Of a DNA stretch of 64,000 nucleotides, positions 44,153-52,870 are shown one piece after another (position 1 is the first letter of the stretch; each line of letters opens with the position of its first letter). This DNA is from Bacteroidales bacterium. GTDB lineage: Bacteria; Bacteroidota; Bacteroidia; Bacteroidales; UBA932. The notes beneath the pieces were generated by a model. The model had not been told where the DNA came from. It made no database searches and worked only from the letters and a program-made list of their open reading frames with translations. Location of the stretch: contig JAFRRA010000002.1 in assembly GCA_017428325.1 (NCBI GenBank), forward strand, positions 434,001 through 498,000, read 5' to 3'. The position numbers were made by a program, and so were the translations under genes.

Positions 44153-45597
44153 CAATCGAAGAGCAAATTGTTCTCAACTCAATCAACAGGCCTGACCATA
44201 TTGCACTAATAGCAGGAGATGAAAAAGTCTCCTATTCCCAGTTATGGGAGCGCTGTCTGGTAGCGGCAACCAATGTCAAGAAGAAATATGGGCTTAAGCA
44301 AGGGGACAGAATAATTCTGTCTGCATCAGCCAATATTGATTTCATATATGCATATTTAGGCATTCATATTGCCGGTGGCATTTGTGTTCCAATAGATCCA
44401 GATACAAATGAATCCCGCTTTGAACTGATTAAGGCATCCACTGCCCCAGTTTGCACAATGGGTACGCTACTGAAGGTGGAGGGGACTTCAACCATTCCAT
44501 TGAGTAATTTGCTTGAGTCTTGTGATGTTGTGGAACCATTTCGGCAGATAGAGATAGATACTATTGCCGACGTGTTGTTTACAACAGGCACAACTGGGGC
44601 ACCTAAAGGTGTGTCACTAAGCCACAAGAATTTATCGGCTGCGGCACTTAACATTAATACATTCATTAAAAACACGGCTGATGATGTGGAACTGTTGGCA
44701 TTACCTGTGAGCCATTCTTTTGGCTTGGGTCGTGTTCGGTGTGTACTATCTAAAGGAGGAACTCTTGTTTTGCTTGGCAGTTTTGCGAGTATGAAGAAAT
44801 TCTTTGGGTGTATTGACAGGTATCATTGCACTGGCTTTGGAATGGTTCCTGCCGGATGGGGCTATATTAAAAAGATGAGTGGAAAGAAATTAGGCCAATA
44901 TGCAGACCAGTTGCGTTATATAGAAATTGGCAGCTCCTTTATGCCTGTTGAGGATAAAGAGCTTCTTTGCGAATTGCTTCCCCAAACACGTATTTGTATG
45001 CATTATGGATTGACAGAGGCTTCTCGCTCTGCTTTTATGGAATTCCATTCAGAAGGCAAACACCTTAATACTGCCGGGAAGCCTTCGCCTAATGTAGATA
45101 TCAAGATTTTCGATGCTGAGGGCCATCTCCTATTAAATGGTGAAGAAGGTGAGGTTTGTGTGAAAGGTAACCATGTGACCTGCAGTTATTGGAATGAGAG
45201 CAAGGACCGATTTGCTAAAGACTTTTTTAATGGTTATTTCCGGACTGGTGACAGTGGCTATCTAGATGAAGACGGTTATATTCATCTGAAGAGCAGAATC
45301 AAGGAAATTATTAATGTAGGTGGCAAGAAAGTTAGCCCCATGGAGGTTGAGGATATTCTGAACTCTATTCCGGGGATTGAAGACTGTGCATGTGTCGCGA
45401 TGCCTGACCCGGAAGGGGTGATGGGTGAGTTGGTGAAAGCGTTCATAGTGACTCATGACGAGTCTCTGACTGATACAGCCATTCTTGCTGCTTTGAAACC
45501 GAAGTTAGAAGTGTATAAACTCCCTGCCGCAATCGAGCGTATTGACTCAATACCCAAGACTGCATCTGGTAAAGTTCAACGACTACAATTGAAATAA
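44149..45597 (+). CDS. Acyl-adenylating ligase (module 2)
   Basis: A 482-residue AMP-forming acyl ligase with TTGTTGAPKG, HYGLTEASR, GYFRTGDSGYL and C-terminal Lys475 in ASGKVQRL. It activates an unknown carboxylic acid and loads CoA or the adjacent ACP-b. Slightly longer and more canonical than the module 1 ligase. Confidence 0.88.
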   Translation: MTIEEQIVLNSINRPDHIALIAGDEKVSYSQLWERCLVAATNVKKKYGLKQGDRIILSASANIDFIYAYLGIHIAGGICVPIDPDTNESRFELIKASTAPVCTMGTLLKVEGTSTIPLSNLLESCDVVEPFRQIEIDTIADVLFTTGTTGAPKGVSLSHKNLSAAALNINTFIKNTADDVELLALPVSHSFGLGRVRCVLSKGGTLVLLGSFASMKKFFGCIDRYHCTGFGMVPAGWGYIKKMSGKKLGQYADQLRYIEIGSSFMPVEDKELLCELLPQTRICMHYGLTEASRSAFMEFHSEGKHLNTAGKPSPNVDIKIFDAEGHLLLNGEEGEVCVKGNHVTCSYWNESKDRFAKDFFNGYFRTGDSGYLDEDGYIHLKSRIKEIINVGGKKVSPMEVEDILNSIPGIEDCACVAMPDPEGVMGELVKAFIVTHDESLTDTAILAALKPKLEVYKLPAAIERIDSIPKTASGKVQRLQLK

Positions 45598-45601
45598 CGA
45601 T

Positions 45602-48070
45602 ATGGAAGAGCAGATATCCAACATGGACAAATTGTTCAATTTACCGGCCTATTCCGATAGTGAGGAACAGAATTGTCTGTATATGAATGCTTTGCAGGAA
45701 GAGCTGGTTTTTCACTATGGACATAATGAAATGTACCGCCAGTTTTGTGACCGCAAGGGTTTTGACCCGCATAAGGGGATTTCTTCGATTGAGGCTATTC
45801 CGCCGGTTGCAGTCAGTGTGTTTAAAGACCTTGGTATGGGATTGGCGTCTGTTCCTAAAGAGGATATCAAGTTACGTTTGCAGTCTTCCGCCACTTCAGG
45901 TACACCAAGTACAATCGTAGTGGATAAAATAACCGGCAAGCGACAGGCCAAGGCGATGGTGAAGGTTATTCAAGAGGCTATTGGAAGAGAGCGTAAACCT
46001 TTCCTTGTAATGGATATTGATCCACGGTCGGAGTTCCGGTCCCTGTTAGGCGCCCGTTTTGCTGCAATTACCGGATATTTGAACTTTGCTAGCAAGGCAG
46101 GGTATTTTCTGAAAGCAAAAGACGGTGTTTCTAACTTTGATGTTGATGCTATTCAGGAGTATGTTGCTACCATACCGGCAGATCAACCGGTGGTCGTGTT
46201 TGGCTTTACATATATCCTATATAGCAATGTTCTAAAAGCTGTAAAGGAAAAGAGTCTCACAATTCAATTGCCTAAGGGTTCAAAGATTATTCATATCGGT
46301 GGATGGAAGAAACTGGAGAGCGAGAAGATCAGTAAAGAACTCTTTAATAAGCAACTGGCTGACTGCTTCGGTGTTGAACCGGTAGATGTAATTGATATAT
46401 ATGGTTTTACAGAGCAGATGGGTTTGAACTATCCTGACTGTCCGTGTGGTTGCAAGCACGAATCCAGTTATGTAAAGGTATTAGTTCGAGATATAGTAAC
46501 CAATAAGGTATTGCCTGCGGGAGAAGAAGGTAAACTGGAGTTTATAACTCCAATTCCGCACAGTTATCCCGGTAATGTTGTCTTAACAGATGACTTGGGT
46601 ATGGTGATTGATGAACCTTGTCCATACGGCCGTGCAGGTAAGCGCTTTAAAATCTTAGGTCGTTTGAAGAAAGCAGAGGTTCGTGGATGTGGCGATATTC
46701 TTTCCAACAAACTGACCTTCAAAAAGCATATTTCAGGTTCAGAAAATGACAATAAACTGGAAATTCAGTATTTTACTCACGAACTACCTGAATTAGAGAC
46801 TTCCGAGATGGTCCTTCAGAGAATGATTGATTCTCTGCGTGGCGAACTTTCTTGGTTGAGAAAACAACCTGTAGAGGCATTGATAGGTTTGATTGATGCT
46901 GCTGCAAAGCGTTGGGGCACGGATTTGAAGTATATGTCCCTGAAGGATAAGGGTTTGAACTTCCTGGTTAACTGGTGTAGCGAAAGGCATTTGAAATATA
47001 TAGCGGAGTTTGGACTTCGGGGGAACCTAGGATATGCTGACAGTTACTGTCCATTCCCAGATAGCGAAAAGCATCTTTTGAAAGCAAATTCTCGCGGTTT
47101 GGTTTGTCACTGGATGGCCGGAAACGTACAGATTTTGGGCCTTTTCGCTTTAGTTCAGTGTGTTATTACTAAAAATGTAAACTTGCTGAAAGTTTCATCA
47201 CATGATGATGGCGTGTTTGCCTCTTTATTGAGTGCTTTTGAAGGTCTGACCTATTCTACAGAAGACGGTTATACGATATCAGGTGATGACCTGTTGAAAA
47301 CCATCGGTGTCGTCTATTTCTCACGAAATGCTGTTAAGCTGGGGGAACAGATGTCCAAGAATGCTGAAGTGCGAATTGCCTGGGGGGGGCGTGAAGCTGT
47401 AGAAACTGTGGCCGGTTATCCTTCTAGGTATGACTGCGAGACTATAATCTTTGGACCAAAGTTGTCCTTTGCTGTAATAAGTAAAGAAAAGTTGACGGAT
47501 GAGCAGACTGCCAAGAAACTGGCTCGACGTGTTTCTGTGGACGTGTCTGTTTTTGACCAATCTGGATGTGCTTCTGCTCATAATCTCTTTATTGAGAGGG
47601 GAGGGGCTGTAAGTCCTGAGAGATTCTGTGAGATTCTCAACGAATCGATGGGTAAGACTGAAATTCAGATTCCAAAGCCTACAATGTCTCCAGAGCAAGT
47701 AGCTGCAGTACACTCCATACGTGGGGTGTATGATTTCTGTGGATTGTCTATAGGTAGTGAAACAATGTCATATTCAATCCTTCTGGATAACTATGATGAG
47801 TTGCATAAGCCGGTTTATTCAAGAGTACTTTTTGTTCATGCGGTTGATAGCATCATGCAAGCTGTGAAACATATCACTGAAGATATTCAGACCGTTGGCA
47901 TTGAGGCTACTCCTGAACAGTCTATCTCATTTGCTGAAGCTGCTACACCTAAGGGAGCAGTCCGTTTTCCGCAGATTGGCCGAATGCTAAATTTTGAAAT
48001 GCCATGGGATGGTATTGTGTTAATAGACAGACTGGTCAAATGGAATACTCTAATGGGGCCGCTTGTGTAA
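45602..48070 (+). CDS. Fused LuxE-LuxC-like acyl-protein synthetase/acyl reductase
   Basis: An 822-residue fusion. Residues 1 to about 375 match the LuxE acyl-protein synthetase family: P-loop SSATSGTPS (95-103), IGGWKKLE, IYGFTEQMG and GRLKKAEVRGCGD. Residues from about 400 to the end match LuxC acyl-CoA reductases, with the candidate catalytic Cys656 in DQSGCASAHN. In bioluminescent bacteria separate LuxE and LuxC reduce an activated acyl group to an aldehyde. No luciferase or LuxD thioesterase gene is present. Here the fusion may reduce an acyl-ACP to an aldehyde, or pass acyl groups between carriers. It begins five bases after the ligase stop. Confidence 0.85.
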   Translation: MEEQISNMDKLFNLPAYSDSEEQNCLYMNALQEELVFHYGHNEMYRQFCDRKGFDPHKGISSIEAIPPVAVSVFKDLGMGLASVPKEDIKLRLQSSATSGTPSTIVVDKITGKRQAKAMVKVIQEAIGRERKPFLVMDIDPRSEFRSLLGARFAAITGYLNFASKAGYFLKAKDGVSNFDVDAIQEYVATIPADQPVVVFGFTYILYSNVLKAVKEKSLTIQLPKGSKIIHIGGWKKLESEKISKELFNKQLADCFGVEPVDVIDIYGFTEQMGLNYPDCPCGCKHESSYVKVLVRDIVTNKVLPAGEEGKLEFITPIPHSYPGNVVLTDDLGMVIDEPCPYGRAGKRFKILGRLKKAEVRGCGDILSNKLTFKKHISGSENDNKLEIQYFTHELPELETSEMVLQRMIDSLRGELSWLRKQPVEALIGLIDAAAKRWGTDLKYMSLKDKGLNFLVNWCSERHLKYIAEFGLRGNLGYADSYCPFPDSEKHLLKANSRGLVCHWMAGNVQILGLFALVQCVITKNVNLLKVSSHDDGVFASLLSAFEGLTYSTEDGYTISGDDLLKTIGVVYFSRNAVKLGEQMSKNAEVRIAWGGREAVETVAGYPSRYDCETIIFGPKLSFAVISKEKLTDEQTAKKLARRVSVDVSVFDQSGCASAHNLFIERGGAVSPERFCEILNESMGKTEIQIPKPTMSPEQVAAVHSIRGVYDFCGLSIGSETMSYSILLDNYDELHKPVYSRVLFVHAVDSIMQAVKHITEDIQTVGIEATPEQSISFAEAATPKGAVRFPQIGRMLNFEMPWDGIVLIDRLVKWNTLMGPLV

Positions 48071-48080
48071 CGCATATATA

Positions 48081-48659
48081 ATGGTTACAATTCACGACAT
48101 TACTAACACGATATTCTCCTCAAAGACATATATCCTTTCTAAAGAGGGTTATGATAGGGCATGGATAATTGATGTAGGGGATATAGATCCATTGGTGAGG
48201 TACCTTGATTCCTGTCATTTGGGAATAGAGGGTATTCTAATCACTCATGCGCATTTCGACCATATTTATGGGCTTAATGATCTGGTTAAAAAGTATCCTG
48301 ACTGCAAAGTATATGTTACAGAATATTCAAAAGAGGCATTGGCCTCGGATAAATTGAATTTGTCAAAGTATCACGGGCAGTCTATCCTATATGTGAATGA
48401 TAATATAGTTGTGGTTCACGATGGAGAAAGGATAAAACTTTTTGAAGATGAGCCCACAATGGAGTTTTACGAAACCCCAGGTCACAATCCCGGATGCCTT
48501 TCAATGTCAATTGGTAATGTGTTTTTTACGGGAGATTCATACATTCCCAGAATCGGTGTTGACACAAGACTTCCACGATCCAATAAGCAACAGGCTCAGC
48601 AATCATTGGAACGAATCCTAACCCTGTCTGAAGGAAAAGTGATTTTATGTGGACATTGA
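48081..48659 (+). CDS. Metallo-beta-lactamase-fold hydrolase (GloB-like)
   Basis: A 192-residue MBL-fold protein with the zinc motif HAHFDH, a second-site His in TPGHNPG, and FTGDSYI. It ends exactly at the final conserved GH, so it lacks the C-terminal extension of glyoxalase II. Such proteins often hydrolyse thioesters, so it may release misloaded acyl groups from the module's ACPs. ATG 48081 is chosen over a TTG inside the previous gene. Confidence 0.83.
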   Translation: MVTIHDITNTIFSSKTYILSKEGYDRAWIIDVGDIDPLVRYLDSCHLGIEGILITHAHFDHIYGLNDLVKKYPDCKVYVTEYSKEALASDKLNLSKYHGQSILYVNDNIVVVHDGERIKLFEDEPTMEFYETPGHNPGCLSMSIGNVFFTGDSYIPRIGVDTRLPRSNKQQAQQSLERILTLSEGKVILCGH

Positions 48660-48682
48660 ATTAGCTGTTAATTGACTTCTTT

Positions 48683-49378
48683 ATGGATTGTTTTGCCGTG
48701 AGAATAGTTCGATTAAAAATTATCCGGTACCCTATGCTTTTTATTCTTCGGGCCAGAATTTGGCAAAGAATGAAGATTAACCGGTATTTGAGGCAATCGG
48801 ATGATCCTAAACTGCAGATCGGTTTTGGCAATAATCCTTTGAATGGCTGGTTAAATACAGGGGTATCTCTAAGTGAAATCTGGCATGGTGCTTACCTGGA
48901 TGCAGGAAAACAGTTCCCTTTACCGGATTCTTCGTTAAACTATGTGTATTCTGAACACGTATTTGAGCATTTGTCATATCAGCAAGGGATTAATATGCTG
49001 AAGGAGAGCTACAGGGTATTAAAACCTGGAGGCCTGATAAGAATTGCTACCCCTAATCTTCAGTTTCTGCTAGATTTATATCAAGAACCAGAGAACCCCT
49101 TACATAGGGATTATATCGAATATTCGTCAAAGCATGGGGGAATTCCTCCGAAACCAGTATATGTTATCAGCCGTTTCCATACAGATTGGGGGCATAAGGT
49201 AATTTATGATAGGGAAACTTTGGCAAATTTATTGGAAGAAGTAGGTTTTACATGTATTTGCATATGTGAAGTGGGAAAGAGCAAGCATAGTGCCTTAATT
49301 GGGGTAGAGGGTCACGACAAAGTTCTTCCAGATTGTTTCAATCGTTTGGAAACCATGATTTTGGAAGCCGTTAAATGA
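48683..49378 (+). CDS. SAM-dependent methyltransferase
   Basis: A 231-residue class I methyltransferase-like protein: LQIGFGNNPLNGWLNTG as the SAM-binding loop, YSEHVFEHLSYQQG, and YRVLKPGGLIRIATP. This type is frequent in O-antigen loci and methylates sugars or lipid-linked glycans. The substrate is unknown. The stop overlaps the next start by ATGA. Confidence 0.82.
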   Translation: MDCFAVRIVRLKIIRYPMLFILRARIWQRMKINRYLRQSDDPKLQIGFGNNPLNGWLNTGVSLSEIWHGAYLDAGKQFPLPDSSLNYVYSEHVFEHLSYQQGINMLKESYRVLKPGGLIRIATPNLQFLLDLYQEPENPLHRDYIEYSSKHGGIPPKPVYVISRFHTDWGHKVIYDRETLANLLEEVGFTCICICEVGKSKHSALIGVEGHDKVLPDCFNRLETMILEAVK

Positions 49379-50397
49379 AGGTTTCAATCATTATTCCAGT
49401 ATATGAAGTGGCTCCATACATTGTAAAGTGTTTGAAGAGTGTGATGGGCCAGACATATACAGGTAGTATGGAGTGTCTGCTGATTGATGACTGCGGGGCG
49501 GATGACAGTATTGCAATAGCAAATAGAATGATAGCTGATTATGATGGGCCGATTCGTTTTAAGGTGGTTCGTCATGAATGTAATAGAGGACTATCTGCTG
49601 CTAGAAATACAGGTCTTATTTGCGCTAATGGTGACTACGTCTTCTTTTTGGATAGTGATGATGAAATAACAGATAATTGTATTGATTTGCTGATGGAAAA
49701 GGCAGAGGAGGACCCTGCTTTAGAGTTAGTTCAGGGGACGGTAAGAACTTACCCTGTCAAGAATCTGCACAAGTTGACACCTAAGGTGACACTGACTAAA
49801 GTCGCCAGTAATGAAGACGCCAGGAAATGCTACTACCATATGGGACAGCTGATAGTAGCAGCATGGAACAAGCTTATCAAGCGTTCTTTCCTGATAAAAC
49901 ACAGTATCTTTTTTATTGAGGGCGTGATTTACGAAGATACGCCGTGGATGTTCATAATGCTTAAGCATCTCAAAAGTATTTCTTTCGTGGGGACAGTCTC
50001 TTATTACTATAAGCTACGGAGCAAATCAATAGTTACTAGCAGCACTAGTGTTAAGAAGGCAGAGAGTTTTAGAAAGAATTATCATGAGATCATCACCAAC
50101 CTTACTCCATACCATGAACATGAGGAGGTGATGTATTATGCCAGGAAGTTTTCATACTTTTACGCCAGATATTCTTTCCTTGATACCGGTTATAAGGAAT
50201 TGATGAAAAAATGGATAGAGAAATCTAGGGAATATGGTAATTGGGGTATCCGTTTGCGATTAGGTTTAAGCCGAATATTTGGAAGAATAAGATACGGGTG
50301 GTTACTTCTGTCTCTATTATTCAGGATAGAAGAACCTTCATTAATTCCAATAGACATTAGAAGACTATTATATAGATTCAACTTAATAAGATCTTAA
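49375..50397 (+). CDS. Glycosyltransferase, GT2
   Basis: A 340-residue GT-A-fold inverting transferase: SIIIPVYEVAPYI, LLIDDCGADDS, NRGLSAARNTGL and the metal-binding YVFFLDSDDEI. A basic, hydrophobic C-terminus (about residues 290-320) suggests membrane association. It adds a sugar to the lipid-linked repeat unit. Confidence 0.9.
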   Translation: MKVSIIIPVYEVAPYIVKCLKSVMGQTYTGSMECLLIDDCGADDSIAIANRMIADYDGPIRFKVVRHECNRGLSAARNTGLICANGDYVFFLDSDDEITDNCIDLLMEKAEEDPALELVQGTVRTYPVKNLHKLTPKVTLTKVASNEDARKCYYHMGQLIVAAWNKLIKRSFLIKHSIFFIEGVIYEDTPWMFIMLKHLKSISFVGTVSYYYKLRSKSIVTSSTSVKKAESFRKNYHEIITNLTPYHEHEEVMYYARKFSYFYARYSFLDTGYKELMKKWIEKSREYGNWGIRLRLGLSRIFGRIRYGWLLLSLLFRIEEPSLIPIDIRRLLYRFNLIRS

Positions 50398-50401
50398 TAA
50401 T

Positions 50402-51658
50402 ATGGCTAACAAGAGAATTTACCTTTGCTTAGCTCATATGAGCGAAACTGGACTGGAACAGAAGTATATTCAAGAAGCTTTCGATACAAACTGGGTAGTG
50501 CCTCTTGGACCGAATGTTAATGCTTTCGAAAAGGATCTGGAGGATTTCTGTGGACAAGATAAGCGAGTTGTGGCATTAAGTTCCGGTACCGCAGCAGTAC
50601 ACTTGGCTTTGATTGCTTGTGGGGTGAGGCCTGGAGATGAGGTTTGCGTTCAGAGTTTTACTTTCTGCGCATCTAGTCATCCTATTACATACCTTGGTGC
50701 AAGTCCAGTTTTTATAGACTCAGAGATAAATACTTGGAATATGGATCCGGAATTGCTGGAGGAGGCGATTAGGGACCGTATAGCAAAGACAGGCAAAAAG
50801 CCTAAGGCCATTGTGCCAGTTGCTTTGTACGGAATGCCGTATCAGATAGATAAGATAATGTCTGTCGCAGATAAATATGATATTCCAGTAATTGAAGATG
50901 CTGCGGAAGGTTTTGGCTCTAGGTTCAAAGGTCAGGTGTTGGGAACTTTCGGCAAGTATGGGGTGCTGTCATTCAACGGGAATAAGATGATTACGACATC
51001 AGGTGGCGGGGCTCTTATTACTCCCAATGAAGATACATGGAGAGAAGTTATGATGTATGCGACACAGTATCGGGAGAGTTACCCTTATTATCAACACGAA
51101 AAGATTGGCTACAACTATCGCTTGAGTAATATTTGTGCGGGGATTGGTAGGGGACAAATGACAGTTGTTGATGATCATATTGCTCACCATAAGCATGTGC
51201 AGTTTTTATATGAAGAGTTGCTGAGGGGTGTGAATGGTATTACTGTCCACTCCCAGCCGGATACTGGGGAGTACGATTCTAACTATTGGTTATGTACAGT
51301 TACGCTTGACCGTGATTTGAGGATTAAGGGACAGGAGAATGCCTATAAATCCATTGTTAAGGGTGCTGTCGGAGGAGCTGCCGGTGTAATTCATATGGCT
51401 GATTCTGCTACAACTGATTGCCAACCTAATGATAATGTTGAAGCATTGAGGGTCTTTATGGATGCTGCGGGTATTGAGGCACGTCCTGTTTGGAAACCGA
51501 TGCACAAGCAGCCAGTTTATAAGAATGCACCTGCTTACGTGAATGGTAACTCAGAGGCAGTGTTTAATAAGGGAATGTGCCTTCCGGCTGGGCCGTGTGT
51601 GAGTGATGATGATGTAAAGTTTATTGTTGAGACTATAAAGTCTGCGATCCTGTTATAA
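50402..51658 (+). CDS. PLP-dependent sugar aminotransferase (PglE-like)
   Basis: A 418-residue DegT-family aminotransferase with aldimine Lys195 in SFNGNKMITTSGGG and the PLP-contacting VIEDAAEGFG. It resembles PglE, which aminates the 4-keto product of PglF. With the PglF-, PglD- and PglC-like genes of this locus it completes a bacillosamine-type pathway, though scattered over about 40 kb. It is the second aminotransferase of the locus. Confidence 0.9.
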   Translation: MANKRIYLCLAHMSETGLEQKYIQEAFDTNWVVPLGPNVNAFEKDLEDFCGQDKRVVALSSGTAAVHLALIACGVRPGDEVCVQSFTFCASSHPITYLGASPVFIDSEINTWNMDPELLEEAIRDRIAKTGKKPKAIVPVALYGMPYQIDKIMSVADKYDIPVIEDAAEGFGSRFKGQVLGTFGKYGVLSFNGNKMITTSGGGALITPNEDTWREVMMYATQYRESYPYYQHEKIGYNYRLSNICAGIGRGQMTVVDDHIAHHKHVQFLYEELLRGVNGITVHSQPDTGEYDSNYWLCTVTLDRDLRIKGQENAYKSIVKGAVGGAAGVIHMADSATTDCQPNDNVEALRVFMDAAGIEARPVWKPMHKQPVYKNAPAYVNGNSEAVFNKGMCLPAGPCVSDDDVKFIVETIKSAILL

Positions 51659-51702
51659 TAACATGTTGCCGGGATTTTTGTGTTGTCTGAAGTGCTATAT
51701 TG

Positions 51703-52815
51703 GTGAAGAATAAGAATAGAAATATTGATGCGTTTTTTGCTTTACTGAGAGCCGGCCTCTGGGAACAGGGTGTCCGGCTTTCTGATTTTGCACCAGTTGA
51801 CTACAAAGATGTTTACCGGTTGTCCTTGGAACAGTTAGTGGTTGGACTTGTGGCTGCTGGATTGGAGCAAGTTGAGGATATAAAGTTCAGCAATCAAGAT
51901 AAATTGCCTTTTTTGAAAAATGTTCTTGGCCTGGAAACCAGAAACGCATCTATGAATAGATTTATCGCTGAGGTAATAGGTCAGATGAGTGCGGCTGGAA
52001 TTTTTGTTTTGGTTGTTAAGGGACAGGGGATAGCTCAGTGCTATGAGAGACCTGCATGGAGAGCTTCTGGGGACATTGATTTCTTTTTGGATGCAGTGAA
52101 TTATGAGAAGGCCAAGGCTTTTTTGATTCCGATGGCTTCTTCTGTTGAAATAGAAGACAAGTCTCGCCTTCATATGGGAATGACGGTTAAATCCTGGATG
52201 GTTGAGTTACACGGTACAATGAATACCGGAATATCAAGTAGAATAGATGACGGTATTGTATTAGTTCAGAGAGATATTTTTGAGAATGACGGGATACGTG
52301 TCTGGCATAATTCAGGAATTGATGTGTTTTTGCCGAGTCCTGATAATGACGCTATTATAGTTTTTACTCATTTCATTGAGCATTTCTTTGTAGGAGGAGT
52401 CGGATTGCGTCAGATCTCTGATTGGTGCAGGTTGTTGTGGACTTATAGGGATGTGATTGACCGGACGTTGCTTGGCCGTCGATTGGAGGAAATGCGTTTG
52501 ATGTCCGAATGGAAAGCCTTTGCGTCTTTTGCTGTTTCCTGGTTGGGAATGCCAGATTCAGCAATGCCATTCTATGTGACTTCTTCCCGTTTCGAACGAA
52601 AGGCTCGCCGTATTTGCAGGATTATTATTGATGCCGGTAATTTCGGTCACAATAAGGATCAAAGTTACCGTTCCCGTTATCCTAAACTGATAGAGAAGAG
52701 TATAACTTTCTTCCGCCGTTTGGGAGAATTTCTGCGTTTATCATGTATTTTTCCGTCCAACACTCCAAGGTTTTTTGTTACGTATGTTTGCAGACGGATG
52801 AGATCTGGATGGTAG
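51703..52815 (+). CDS. Nucleotidyltransferase-fold protein (NTP_transf_5 family)
   Basis: A 370-residue protein of the uncharacterised nucleotidyltransferase family common in Bacteroidota polysaccharide loci. VVKGQGIAQCYERP leads to the acidic ASGDIDFFLD, the presumed metal site, and FTHFIEHFF follows. No ATG is suitable; I use GTG 51703, with TTG 51700 equally possible. Actual chemistry and substrate of the family are not known to me. Confidence 0.78.
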   Translation: MKNKNRNIDAFFALLRAGLWEQGVRLSDFAPVDYKDVYRLSLEQLVVGLVAAGLEQVEDIKFSNQDKLPFLKNVLGLETRNASMNRFIAEVIGQMSAAGIFVLVVKGQGIAQCYERPAWRASGDIDFFLDAVNYEKAKAFLIPMASSVEIEDKSRLHMGMTVKSWMVELHGTMNTGISSRIDDGIVLVQRDIFENDGIRVWHNSGIDVFLPSPDNDAIIVFTHFIEHFFVGGVGLRQISDWCRLLWTYRDVIDRTLLGRRLEEMRLMSEWKAFASFAVSWLGMPDSAMPFYVTSSRFERKARRICRIIIDAGNFGHNKDQSYRSRYPKLIEKSITFFRRLGEFLRLSCIFPSNTPRFFVTYVCRRMRSGW

Positions 52816-52870
52816 ACTACAATTAGTGGTGTCTTTTTTCTTAACTTAGCGCTGTATAAAGATTGGGATT

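Noticed and set aside
45602-48070. Bioluminescence (lux) operon
   Set aside because: Only LuxE- and LuxC-like domains are present; no luciferase LuxA/LuxB, LuxD or flavin reductase gene occurs in the window.
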